Positions 26,863-34,423 are shown, numbered from the stretch's first letter. The stretch: 64,000 bases of DNA from Paraburkholderia ferrariae NBRC 106233 (GCF_000685035.1 NZ_BAYB01000007.1:310001-374000); one strand, 5' to 3'. Notes: generated by a model from the sequence alone, not told the origin. Program-made: numbers and translations.

Positions 26863-27909
26863 ATGACCGATATTTCCGCTTCGTCGCCTCGGGCCATTGC
26901 CGATTCGGCCGGCGACCGGCTCACTGATTTGCCCGCCGACTTGGCCGCCGATTTTCCCATCGAAGCGCAAAGCGCACTCGCTCGCCTCGCTTCCGACGAC
27001 GCCACCGTACGCCGCATTGCCGTTATCGACCTGGGCGACCTGGAAGAGTCCGCGCTGCTGCCCGTGCTGATCGCCGCGCTAGGCCACGATCCGGCCGGCG
27101 AAGTGCGCCGCGAAGCCGCTGCGGTGCTGGCTGCATGGGAGCAGAACAGCGTCGTGGAGGCACACTGTTTCGCACTGCTTGACGCTGACAAGTCCGTACG
27201 CGAAGCCGCAGCCGAAGCGCTTTCGCAACTCAAGGACACGGCTTGTGCACCGGTGTTGCGGCAGTGGGCGGCGCGCCCCGAGCCGTTCGTGCGCCGTGCG
27301 GTTCTGCGCGGGCTGCGCGAATTGCGCGACACGGCCGCGCTCGAGCCCGCCCTGCTGGCGCTGGCCGACGCCGATGCCGAGGTGCGCCTGGAAGCCGTTG
27401 CCGTGCTCGGCTGGCTCAAGGAAGACCGCGCGCTCGCCCCGCTTGCCGCGCTGGCCGCAGACGACCCGCATACGGGCGTACGCCGCGCGGCGACTGGCGC
27501 GCTTGGTTTCGCCTCGCCCGACGATGCGCAGGTAGCCGCGGCGCTGCTCCGCGCGCTGAGCGATGCCGACTGGCAGGTGCGCGAAGAAGCCGCCACGACG
27601 CTCGGCAAGCTGCGCGTGACACAAGCGAGCGAGGCGCTGGCCGTCGCGCTCGCCGACGACTATTGGCAGGTGCGGCTGCGCGCCGCGCGTGCGCTTGGAC
27701 GGATCGGCAACGCGGAGGCCGCCGGTGCGCTGATCGCACTGCTCGCGCATGCAATCAGCAATCTGCGCAAAGAGGCCGCCCTGGCGCTGGGCGAACTCGG
27801 ATCGTCCGATGCGATCGCTCCGCTGCAGTCTGCTCTCGAAGACCGCGACCCGGAAGTGCGCAAAGCCGTGCGCATCGCGCTGCAGCAGCTGGGACAGGAC
27901 ACAGCGTGA
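26863..27909 (+). CDS. HEAT-repeat (PBS-lyase-like) scaffold protein
   Basis: A 348-residue alpha-solenoid made of about nine HEAT/PBS-lyase-type repeats of roughly 31 residues, from about residue 35 to the end. Units such as EVRREAAAVLAAWE, SVREAAAEALSQLKD, QVREEAATTLGKLR and EVRKAVRIALQQLG are visible. No signal peptide or catalytic motif is present, so it is probably a cytoplasmic adaptor for protein-protein contact. It starts 17 bp after the ferredoxin gene and overlaps the DUF971 gene (GTGA). Similar HEAT proteins help assemble or activate metalloenzymes; a role in maturing or docking the flavoprotein/ferredoxin pair is inference. Confidence 0.82.
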   Translation: MTDISASSPRAIADSAGDRLTDLPADLAADFPIEAQSALARLASDDATVRRIAVIDLGDLEESALLPVLIAALGHDPAGEVRREAAAVLAAWEQNSVVEAHCFALLDADKSVREAAAEALSQLKDTACAPVLRQWAARPEPFVRRAVLRGLRELRDTAALEPALLALADADAEVRLEAVAVLGWLKEDRALAPLAALAADDPHTGVRRAATGALGFASPDDAQVAAALLRALSDADWQVREEAATTLGKLRVTQASEALAVALADDYWQVRLRAARALGRIGNAEAAGALIALLAHAISNLRKEAALALGELGSSDAIAPLQSALEDRDPEVRKAVRIALQQLGQDTA

Positions 27910-28190
27910 ACATTCCCGTCGAGATTCGGAACGCGCCGGGTCAACTGACGCTCGTCTGGCCCGACGGCAAGACCCAGCGTCTCGCTCATGCCGATCTGCG
28001 GCGTGCCTGCCCATGCGCGGGCTGCCGGCGCTTGCGCCTCTCCGGCGTCACCCTGGACACGCCCGCAGACGTCGAAATCAGGTCGGTGGCCTCCATGGGC
28101 TACGGAGTACAACTGCTCTTCAGCGACGGCCACGATCGCGGCATCTTTCCCTGGGCGTGGTTCGAAGCCTTCTCCGCGCCACACGCGTAA
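27906..28190 (+). CDS. DUF971 (gamma-butyrobetaine hydroxylase N-terminal-like) protein
   Basis: A 94-residue stand-alone DUF971 domain: LVWPDGKTQRL, then RRACPCAGCR with three cysteines, and a GYGVQLLFSDGHDRGIFPW end, all hallmark positions. In eukaryotic hydroxylases this domain binds zinc, and the stand-alone form in bacteria is linked to Fe-S protein assembly. Start is GTG 27906, overlapping the HEAT stop by 4 bp. It is the last gene of the rightward operon. Confidence 0.85.
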   Translation: MNIPVEIRNAPGQLTLVWPDGKTQRLAHADLRRACPCAGCRRLRLSGVTLDTPADVEIRSVASMGYGVQLLFSDGHDRGIFPWAWFEAFSAPHA

Positions 28191-28225
28191 AAAAACGACC
28201 GGCCAGGCCTTGCGGCCACCGGTCG
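28189..28225 (-). terminator. Terminator of the encapsulin-desulfurase operon
   Basis: A hairpin with arms cgaccgg (28196-28202) and ccggtcg (28219-28225) is followed on the minus strand by seven T (28189-28195 read as A on the plus strand). It lies 21 bp beyond the desulfurase stop and abuts the convergent DUF971 gene. Confidence 0.75.
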
Positions 28226-28246
28226 CCTTCATACTGCCACGACTGC

Positions 28247-30286
28247 TCAGCTACGCCCTGCCGCGAGCCGCCGGACGATTGCCACCAGCGCATCCACTTC
28301 GTCGCAGGTGTTGTAGAACGCCAGCGACGGACGCACCGTTGCCTCCAGCCCGAAACGGCGCAGGACAGGCTGGGCGCAGTGGTGACCGGAACGCACGGCA
28401 ATGCCCTCTTCGCTCAGCGCGCGTCCCACTTCCTCGGTCTGATAGCCGCGCAATACGAACGACAGCACGCTTGCCTTATCGTCTGCAGTCCCGATGATGC
28501 GCACGCCCGGCACCGGCGCGAGCACGCTCGTCGCGTAGGCGAGCAGATCGTGCTCGTAGCGCGCGATGTTCTCGATACCGATGCGCTTCACGTAGTCGAG
28601 CGCGGCGCCGAGTCCCACCGCGTCGGCAATGTTGCCCGTCCCCGCCTCGAAACGCGCGGGCGGCGGCTGGAACAGCGTGCGCTCGAAGGTGACGTCGGCA
28701 ATCATGTTGCCGCCGCCCTGCCAGGGCGGCATCGTCTCCAGCACGGCGCGCTTGCCATACACCACGCCGATGCCCGTCGGCCCGTAGATCTTGTGGCCCG
28801 AGAAGACGAAGAAGTCGGCGTCGAGCGCCTGCACGTCCACACGCATGTGCGAGATCGACTGCGCGCCGTCCACGAGTGCCTTCGCGCCCACGGCATGCGC
28901 CATCTGCACGATCTGTGCGACCGGCACGACCGTGCCGAGCGCATTCGAGACCTGCGTGACCGCCGCGATTTTCGTGCGCGCGTTGAAGAGCTTGCGGCAT
29001 TCGTCGAGGCGAACCTGCCCGGATTCATCGACGGGAATCACGCGCAGTATCGCGCCCTTGCGTGCCGCGAGCTGCTGCCACGGCACGATGTTGGCATGGT
29101 GCTCCAGATGCGAGACGACGATCTCGTCGCCCTCGCCCACGTTCGCCTCGCCCCACGACTTCGCGATCAGGTTGATCGCTTCCGTCGTGCCGCGTACGAA
29201 CACGATTTCCTCGGGCGAGGCCGCACCGATGAAGCGCTGCACGGTCTCGCGCGCATGCTCGTAGGCATCCGTCGCCCGGCCCGCGAGCGTGTGCGCCGCG
29301 CGATGGATGTTCGAGTTCTCGTGTTCGTAGAAGTACGCGAGACGCTCGATCACCGCGCGCGGCTTGTGCGTCGTTGCCGCATTGTCGAGCCATATGAGCG
29401 GCTTGCCATTGACGCGTTCCGAGAGGATCGGAAAGTCGCTGCGCACGGCGTTCACGTCGAACGGCGCGCGCACCGGGGAGAACGGCGCTTCACGCGTGTG
29501 CTCGCGCGGGTGCGCTGCGGCACGTGCCTCTTCCAGCACGTAATGCGTAGCGGCCGGGGTGCGCTTGCCCTGCGGCTCGTCCGCGCCCGGGCGCTGCAAC
29601 GGCAGCAGATCGCGCAGGTCCTCTTCGGCAGGCAGGCCAAACGCGCGCGGGTCCACAACCGTTGCGGGCGCAACGTACGGCGAACCCGCATGCGCCAGAG
29701 CCGGCGAGGTCGTGCGCTGTGCTTCGTCCAGATAATAGAACTGGCCCGCGGGGCCTGCCGGTATGGTTGTGGCACTCCCCAGATCGTTGGCTTGCGGCAC
29801 GCCCAGCGCGGCACCGCCTACGCGCGGTTCGAGCGCAGGCAGGACCGATACGGCCTGATCCGGCAAGCCATTCTGTGCGGCCGCGTGCGGCGCCAGCGCG
29901 GGCGCGCGGTTGCCGAGCGAAAGCACGTGCGTGGGCGCGCCCGGCAGCAGGTTAATGCCCGGCGGATTCGCTCCGGGCACGTAGCCCTGCGGCAGCGAAA
30001 GGCCCGGCACGCCGGTGCCCGTGCCGCCGGGACCGGCGAGCGGCGAACCCGGCGGCGCCGGATTGCCCGCAGAGGCGAGAACCGGCGCGGCGGTGGGCAG
30101 CGCCGAAGGCACGCCGCCCACTGCTCCGCTGCCGGCGGAAATGGCAGGCGCGCCCGCGCCGCCGGGCGGCGCGCTGAAGAACTCGTTGGCAAGCCGCGCG
30201 AGCTGCGCGGCATCGGGCAGACCGGCCGGCAACGGCGGCGCGGCGGCCGCGCCAGGAAGATTACCGGTAGGTGTCTGCATAGTCAT
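28247..30286 (-). CDS. SufS-type cysteine desulfurase, encapsulin cargo with long N-terminal extension
   Basis: The 679-residue protein has two parts. Residues 1 to about 275 are Ala/Pro/Gly-rich and probably disordered, with short conserved-looking islands (RLANEFF, GLSLPQGYVPG, GQFYYLDEA, FGLPAEEDLRDLL). Residues 276-679 are a group II (SufS-like) PLP enzyme: PLP lysine in FSGHKIYGP (about Lys499), SHLEHHANIVPW, and catalytic Cys in RSGHHCAQP (about Cys637). It converts cysteine to alanine and protein-bound persulfide. In characterised family 2A encapsulins this extension directs the desulfurase into the shell. The ATG at 30286 (or 30280) overlaps the encapsulin 3' end by about 25 bp, implying translational coupling. 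Confidence 0.93.
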   Translation of the reverse strand: MTMQTPTGNLPGAAAAPPLPAGLPDAAQLARLANEFFSAPPGGAGAPAISAGSGAVGGVPSALPTAAPVLASAGNPAPPGSPLAGPGGTGTGVPGLSLPQGYVPGANPPGINLLPGAPTHVLSLGNRAPALAPHAAAQNGLPDQAVSVLPALEPRVGGAALGVPQANDLGSATTIPAGPAGQFYYLDEAQRTTSPALAHAGSPYVAPATVVDPRAFGLPAEEDLRDLLPLQRPGADEPQGKRTPAATHYVLEEARAAAHPREHTREAPFSPVRAPFDVNAVRSDFPILSERVNGKPLIWLDNAATTHKPRAVIERLAYFYEHENSNIHRAAHTLAGRATDAYEHARETVQRFIGAASPEEIVFVRGTTEAINLIAKSWGEANVGEGDEIVVSHLEHHANIVPWQQLAARKGAILRVIPVDESGQVRLDECRKLFNARTKIAAVTQVSNALGTVVPVAQIVQMAHAVGAKALVDGAQSISHMRVDVQALDADFFVFSGHKIYGPTGIGVVYGKRAVLETMPPWQGGGNMIADVTFERTLFQPPPARFEAGTGNIADAVGLGAALDYVKRIGIENIARYEHDLLAYATSVLAPVPGVRIIGTADDKASVLSFVLRGYQTEEVGRALSEEGIAVRSGHHCAQPVLRRFGLEATVRPSLAFYNTCDEVDALVAIVRRLAAGRS

Positions 30287-31193
30287 GGTACTTGCCGATT
30301 TCCACGTCATCGAGGACCGCGAGCGCGTCCGGCGAATGGACGGCAAGCGAGCAATACAGCGAGATCAGATACGACGCGATCGCCTGATTGTTGATACCCA
30401 TGAAGCGCACCGACAGCCCCGGGCCCTGCTCGCCCGCCACACCCGGCTGGTAGAGTCCCACCACGCCCTGGCGCTTGTCGCCCACGCGCAGCAGCAGGAT
30501 CTTGGTCTTGCCGTCCGCAACCGGCACCTTGTCCGAGGGAATCAGCGGAATGCCGCGCCACGTGATGAACTGCGAACCGTAGAGGCTCACCGTGGGCGGG
30601 GGCACGCCACGGCGCGTGCATTCGCGCCCGAACGCGGCAATGGCGAGCGGGTGCGTGAGGAAGAACGCCGGCTCTTTCCAGACCTTGGTGAGCAGTTCGT
30701 CGAGATCGTCGGGCGTGGGCGCGCCCGTGAGCGGGAAAATGCGCTGATCTTCCTCGACGTTGGCGAGCAGGCCGTAATCGGGATTGTTGATGAGCTGGCT
30801 TTCCTGCAGTTCCTTGATCGTCTCGATCGTGAGGCGCAGTTGTTCCTTGATCTGATCGTGCGGGCTGCTGTACAGGTCCGAAATACGCGTGTGCACGTCG
30901 AGCACGGTGCTGACCGCGTTCAGGAAATACTCGCGCGGCTGCTCTTCGTAGGGCACGAAAGTGGTGGGCAAGGTCGCCTCGTCCTCGCGCGCCGTGCAGG
31001 TCGCGCGTACTGCTTCGGGGTCCTTAACGCGATTGAGACGATAGATGCCCGCTTCGACGGGCACCCACTGCAGCAGATGCGTGAGCCAGCGCGGCGTGAT
31101 CGTGGAAAGCTGCGGGACGGTCTTGGTGGCGTTCGCCAACTGACGCGCGGCGTTGTCGCCGAGGGCCGTCTGGCTGCTCAAATTCGTGGACAT
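30261..31193 (-). CDS. srpI: Family 2A encapsulin shell protein (SrpI-like)
   Basis: A 310-residue HK97-fold nanocompartment shell protein of the SrpI type. Recognisable stretches are the N-terminal arm (LSSQTALGDNAARQLANATK, PRWLTHLLQWVPVEAGIYRLN), the LPTTFVPYEEQPREYFL segment, the E-loop/P-domain region with TIKELQESQLINNPDYGLL, and the C-terminal GINNQAIASYLISLYCSLAV. It is not a phage capsid: no phage genes are nearby and the cargo gene follows directly. The shell encloses a cysteine desulfurase and, in studied relatives, stores elemental sulfur. It has its own promoter at 31250-31278. Confidence 0.95.
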   Translation of the reverse strand: MSTNLSSQTALGDNAARQLANATKTVPQLSTITPRWLTHLLQWVPVEAGIYRLNRVKDPEAVRATCTAREDEATLPTTFVPYEEQPREYFLNAVSTVLDVHTRISDLYSSPHDQIKEQLRLTIETIKELQESQLINNPDYGLLANVEEDQRIFPLTGAPTPDDLDELLTKVWKEPAFFLTHPLAIAAFGRECTRRGVPPPTVSLYGSQFITWRGIPLIPSDKVPVADGKTKILLLRVGDKRQGVVGLYQPGVAGEQGPGLSVRFMGINNQAIASYLISLYCSLAVHSPDALAVLDDVEIGKYHDYADTYR

Positions 31194-31249
31194 GGATGGA
31201 GGGCTCCGGTTGCTTAGAACAAATACAGCATTGCTTATGACGAGAAGTG

Positions 31250-31280
31250 ATTATCGGAATCCGTCCTGGTTGCCTCAACC
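31250..31280 (-). promoter_or_regulatory. Encapsulin promoter with operator over the -35 box
   Basis: Read on the minus strand, a -35 box TTGAGG (31273-31278) and a -10 box GATAAT (31250-31255) are 17 bp apart, about 57 bp before the encapsulin start. The inverted repeat GGTTG-N3-CAACC (31268-31280) overlaps the -35 box, the position expected for a repressor site. The XRE protein encoded immediately upstream is the obvious candidate. Confidence 0.6.
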
Positions 31281-31350
31281 GGCTATAGGCATCAAAGAAC
31301 GTGCCGCCGGCGGCCCTGGCGGACGCACGCGGGACAAGCAGCGCAAAAGA

Positions 31351-31614
31351 TCAGGAATGAGCCGGCGCCGGGCGGTACGCGAGCGCGCCGGCCGGCACCG
31401 CGATGGCGGCGCCCAGCAGGTCGTCCAGGCTCACGCCGAATGCACGCGCGAGTTTTTCGACCGTGACGATGGAGGCAATGACGGTGGCACGCTCGATCTC
31501 GCCCACGTAGGTGCGGTTGAGGCCCGCATGCTCCGCGAGCCGCTCCTGCGACCAGCCGTGCGACTCCCGCAACCGGCGCACGTTGGCGCCGAAGTCCCGC
31601 ACGATCGCACTCAT
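31351..31614 (-). CDS. Small XRE-family helix-turn-helix regulator
   Basis: An 87-residue protein that is almost only a Cro/C1-type helix-turn-helix: NVRRLRESHGWSQERLAEHAGLNRTYVGEIER, then TVEKLARAFGVSLDDLL. It has no sensor domain beyond a short Ala/Pro tail. Its ATG overlaps the stop of the acetyltransferase gene by 4 bp (ATGA), and the encapsulin promoter starts about 70 bp downstream, so it is placed to control the shell/cargo genes. Confidence 0.88.
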   Translation of the reverse strand: MSAIVRDFGANVRRLRESHGWSQERLAEHAGLNRTYVGEIERATVIASIVTVEKLARAFGVSLDDLLGAAIAVPAGALAYRPAPAHS

Positions 31615-32564
31615 GGCGGCACGCTCGCTGCGGTGTCGGCGAACGCCCGGGCCGTGTGCGGCGTGCGCGTGTCGTGGCGCGAGATCGCCTGGGTGACATG
31701 CGCGCCAGCCGGCACGCTTTCGGTCAGCCACACGTTGCCGCCGATCACGGCACCGCGCCCGAGCGTCACGCGCCCGAGTATGGTGGCGCCCGCGTAGATG
31801 ACCACGTCGTCTTCGACGATCGGATGGCGCGGGAGCCCCTTTTCGAGCTTGCCGGCCGCGTCGCGCGGAAAGCGCTTCGCGCCGAGCGTCACCGCCTGAT
31901 AGACGCGCACGCGATTGCCGATCACGGCGGTTTCGCCGATTACGACCCCCGTGCCGTGGTCGATGAAGAATGCGGCGCCAATCTGCGCGCCGGGATGAAT
32001 GTCGATGCCGGTGGCCGCGTGCGCAAGCTCCGAAATGATCCGCGCGAGCAGCGGCAGCCCGAGGCGATAGAGTTCGTGGCCCAGCCGATGATGGATCATC
32101 GCCAGCACGCCGGGGTAGCAAAGCAGCACTTCGTCCACGCTGCCGGCCGCCGGGTCGCCGTCGAAGGCGGCCAGCACATCGCTATCGAGCAGCGAGCGGA
32201 TGGCCGGCAGGCGCCGCGCGAAGTCGTGCACCGCCGCGGCGGCGCGCTCGTCGATCTCGCGCGGCTCCGGCTCCGCGCGGCGCGCCTTGTAGCGCAGCTC
32301 CAGCCGGGCCTGCGCGAGCAAGGCATGCAAAGCGGCATCGAGCGCGTGACCTACGTAAAAATTTTCGCTCTCCTGACGAAGATCCGGTGGCCCGAGCCGC
32401 ATGGGAAAGAGCACCCCTTTGAGCGTTTCGACGATCGAAGCCAGCGCTTCCCGCGCCGGCAGATCGCGACCGCCCGGCTCGAGCGAGCGGCGCTGCACCT
32501 CGCGCCACTGCTGGCGCACCGTCTGCAGCGCATCGACGATTTCCGTTACCTGAAATACCGTCAC
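31611..32564 (-). CDS. srpH: Serine O-acetyltransferase (EpsC/SrpH-type)
   Basis: A 317-residue acetyltransferase making O-acetylserine for cysteine synthesis. The C-terminal left-handed beta-helix shows hexapeptide repeats (IHPGAQIGAAFFIDHGTGV, VIGETAVIGNRV, IYAGATILG, GAVIGGN) with the catalytic His in FIDHGTG, after an N-terminal helical domain longer than that of CysE, as in SrpH/EpsC. Start is GTG 32564 with an AAGGAG site. Serine acetyltransferases of this type are standard partners of SrpI encapsulins. Directly upstream is a rhodanese gene; directly downstream, overlapping, an XRE gene. Confidence 0.92.
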   Translation of the reverse strand: MTVFQVTEIVDALQTVRQQWREVQRRSLEPGGRDLPAREALASIVETLKGVLFPMRLGPPDLRQESENFYVGHALDAALHALLAQARLELRYKARRAEPEPREIDERAAAAVHDFARRLPAIRSLLDSDVLAAFDGDPAAGSVDEVLLCYPGVLAMIHHRLGHELYRLGLPLLARIISELAHAATGIDIHPGAQIGAAFFIDHGTGVVIGETAVIGNRVRVYQAVTLGAKRFPRDAAGKLEKGLPRHPIVEDDVVIYAGATILGRVTLGRGAVIGGNVWLTESVPAGAHVTQAISRHDTRTPHTARAFADTAASVPP

Positions 32565-32613
32565 GCCAAGGCACTCCTTGTGTTGTTCTGGCGCGGTCAG
32601 GCCGCGCCGTCCG

Positions 32614-32661
32614 GTCCCGCAGTTAGTCCCGCAGTTAGTCCCGCAGTCAGTCTTGAAGTCA
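32614..32661. repeat. 12-bp tandem repeat, four copies
   Basis: Unit gtcccgcagtta at 32614-32625 and 32626-32637, with one change at 32638-32649 (gtcccgcagtca) and degenerate in the fourth copy (32650-32661), which overlaps the last codon of the rhodanese gene. It fills much of the gap to the acetyltransferase gene and may be length-variable. Confidence 0.8.
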
Positions 32662-33126
32662 GTCCTGGCTCCACGGCAAGCCGCGAAAGCGCCAGCCGTT
32701 CTGCGCCCCGCGCTGCCCGGCTTCGTTGAGCTCGCCTTCGAAGCCCTCGCTCACGTTGAAGACATGCGTGAAGCCCGCCTTCGTCGCGGCTTCCGCGGCC
32801 TGTGCCGAGCGGTTGCCGCTGCGGCACAGCAGCACCAGCACGGCGTCCTTGCCGGTCTTCGCTTCCAGTTCGCGCACGAAGCGCGGGTTGCGCGTGAAGC
32901 TCGTCCCGGTCGCCCAGGCCACGTGCAGCGTGTCGGGCACGTGGCCCACGAAGCGGCGTTCCTCCGCGGTGCGCACGTCCACCAGCACAGCCTCGCCGGC
33001 CTGGTGGAGCGCCCACGCCTGCTGCGGGCTCACGCTGCCCGCGTAGGGCACACCTGCTGTCTGCGCGGCTTCGTGCGCCGCTTCGAGATCCGCATGAAGC
33101 GGCTTTTCCAGTATTTCGACTGCCAT
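32659..33126 (-). CDS. Rhodanese-like sulfurtransferase
   Basis: A 155-residue single-domain rhodanese. The active-site loop is CRSGNRS with Cys101, preceded by the LVDVRTAEE (CH2A-type) motif at about 48-56 and GHVPDTLHVAW. It transfers sulfane sulfur, for example from persulfide to thiol acceptors, in the cytoplasm. An AAGGAGG site precedes the ATG. Rhodaneses are among the recurrent neighbours of family 2A encapsulins, where they could move sulfur into or out of the compartment. Confidence 0.9.
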   Translation of the reverse strand: MAVEILEKPLHADLEAAHEAAQTAGVPYAGSVSPQQAWALHQAGEAVLVDVRTAEERRFVGHVPDTLHVAWATGTSFTRNPRFVRELEAKTGKDAVLVLLCRSGNRSAQAAEAATKAGFTHVFNVSEGFEGELNEAGQRGAQNGWRFRGLPWSQD

Positions 33127-33128
33127 AA

Positions 33129-33168
33129 GCGCCTCCTTGTGTGCAGGACGGGCGCCTCCTTGTTGTGC
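33129..33168. repeat. Direct repeat duplicating the rhodanese ribosome site
   Basis: The 16-17 bp element gcgcctccttgtgtgc occurs at 33129-33144 and again, with one extra T, at 33152-33168. On the minus strand each copy carries an AAGGAGG sequence, so the rhodanese leader has two Shine-Dalgarno-like sites, only the nearer of which is at a usable distance. Confidence 0.6.
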
Positions 33169-33406
33169 GCTGCCGTCCGTTGCCGTCCGCCGACGTTCAG
33201 GGATGTCTGTTGATGTCTATAGACGGCACGATTGCACTATGCGATTGGCGCAGCGGCAGACCAACCAATTAAAACTGCTATGCAAATGAGCGAGGCACTG
33301 CGAAGAAAAGGAACGAATGCGGTGAAATAATATGAGGATTGAGCGGCGGGACGTTCTTTCTGCTCTGGCCCGAACCGGGCGGCGCGTGGGAGCGCCGCCC
33401 CTGGCC

Positions 33407-34423
33407 TCACGCGGTTTGCCAGCGTGCGTCGGTCACGACCAGCTTCTTCGGAATCAGCTTGATGTCGTAAAGCGTGTCGGCAATCTGCTGCTGATAGGCA
33501 AAGCGGTCGGCATCCACGGGCAGCACGCCGTAGCCCATGCGGCCCAGCGCGAGTTCGAGCGTGCCCGTATCGAGCCCGGTCAGCGGCGCGAGCTGTGCGG
33601 CCACGGCCGGCACGTTGTGCTCGGCCCAGCCATCGAGCTGCTGCAGTTCGCCGAGGACGGCATGCACCACGTCGGCATGGTCGGTCGCGAACGCGCGGCG
33701 CGCGACGTAATATTCGACGTTGCGCACGATCCCTTCGCCGTTCGTGAGCACGCGTGCACCGAGCTGGCGCTCGGCCGCGGCCAGGTACGGGTCCCAGATC
33801 GACCAGGCATCGACGCTGCCGTTGGCGAACGCGGCGCGCGCATCGGCAGGCACCAGATACGCGGGCTGGATCTCGTTGTAGGCCACCTTGCCGTGCTCCA
33901 GCGCCTTGACGAGCAGGTAGTTCGCATTCGAGCCCCGCGTGACGGCCACCTTCTTGCCGCGCAGATCGGCAATCGAGCGCACCGGCGAATCCTTGGGCAC
34001 GATCAGCGCCTCGCCGCGCGGCGCGTCCGGTTCCGCGGCGATATACACGAAGTCCACTCCACCGGCCTGCGCGAACACCGGCGGCGTTTCGCCCACCACG
34101 CCGATATCCACGGCGCCCGCATTCACGCCTTCGAGCAATTGCGGACCTGCCGGGAATTCGAGCCATTGCACCGAAAAGCCCAGCGGGGCGAGACGCTTTT
34201 CGAGCGTGCCACGCGCCTTGAGAACGATGAAATTGCCATACTTCTGGTATCCGATGCGCAGCACCTTGCCGTTTTGCGCCTGCGCAGCGCGGCTTGCGCC
34301 CAGCACCGCGCCAACGGCGCCGAGTCCGCGCAACGCAGTGCCGGCGCCCAGACCCGCGGCGATCTTGAGGAGTGAGCGGCGGCCGTCGCGCACGCCGTTG
34401 GGCTTCGATTCGGAGTGAGACAT
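33407..34423 (-). CDS. SsuA-like sulfonate ABC transporter binding protein
   Basis: A 338-residue periplasmic binding protein of the SsuA/TauA/NMT1 type. The N-terminus has a twin-arginine-like signal (GRRSLLKIAAG) ending at SRAAQAQ. The mature start LRIGYQKYGNFIVLKARGTLEKRL, then LEFPAGPQLLEGVNAGAVDIG and VTRGSNANYLLVKALE, match aliphatic-sulfonate binding proteins. No permease or ATPase gene accompanies it here, so it is an orphan component or uses another system. It lies upstream of the rhodanese gene in the same direction (280-bp gap), linking sulfonate uptake to the sulfur island. Confidence 0.88.
   Translation of the reverse strand: MSHSESKPNGVRDGRRSLLKIAAGLGAGTALRGLGAVGAVLGASRAAQAQNGKVLRIGYQKYGNFIVLKARGTLEKRLAPLGFSVQWLEFPAGPQLLEGVNAGAVDIGVVGETPPVFAQAGGVDFVYIAAEPDAPRGEALIVPKDSPVRSIADLRGKKVAVTRGSNANYLLVKALEHGKVAYNEIQPAYLVPADARAAFANGSVDAWSIWDPYLAAAERQLGARVLTNGEGIVRNVEYYVARRAFATDHADVVHAVLGELQQLDGWAEHNVPAVAAQLAPLTGLDTGTLELALGRMGYGVLPVDADRFAYQQQIADTLYDIKLIPKKLVVTDARWQTA

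Noticed and set aside
27749..30394. An 881-codon open frame on the plus strand across the desulfurase gene
   Set aside because: Antisense to the cysteine desulfurase; no recognisable motif.
30261..31193. A prophage capsid protein (HK97 fold)
   Set aside because: No portal, protease, terminase or tail genes are present; the desulfurase overlap and sulfur neighbours identify an encapsulin.
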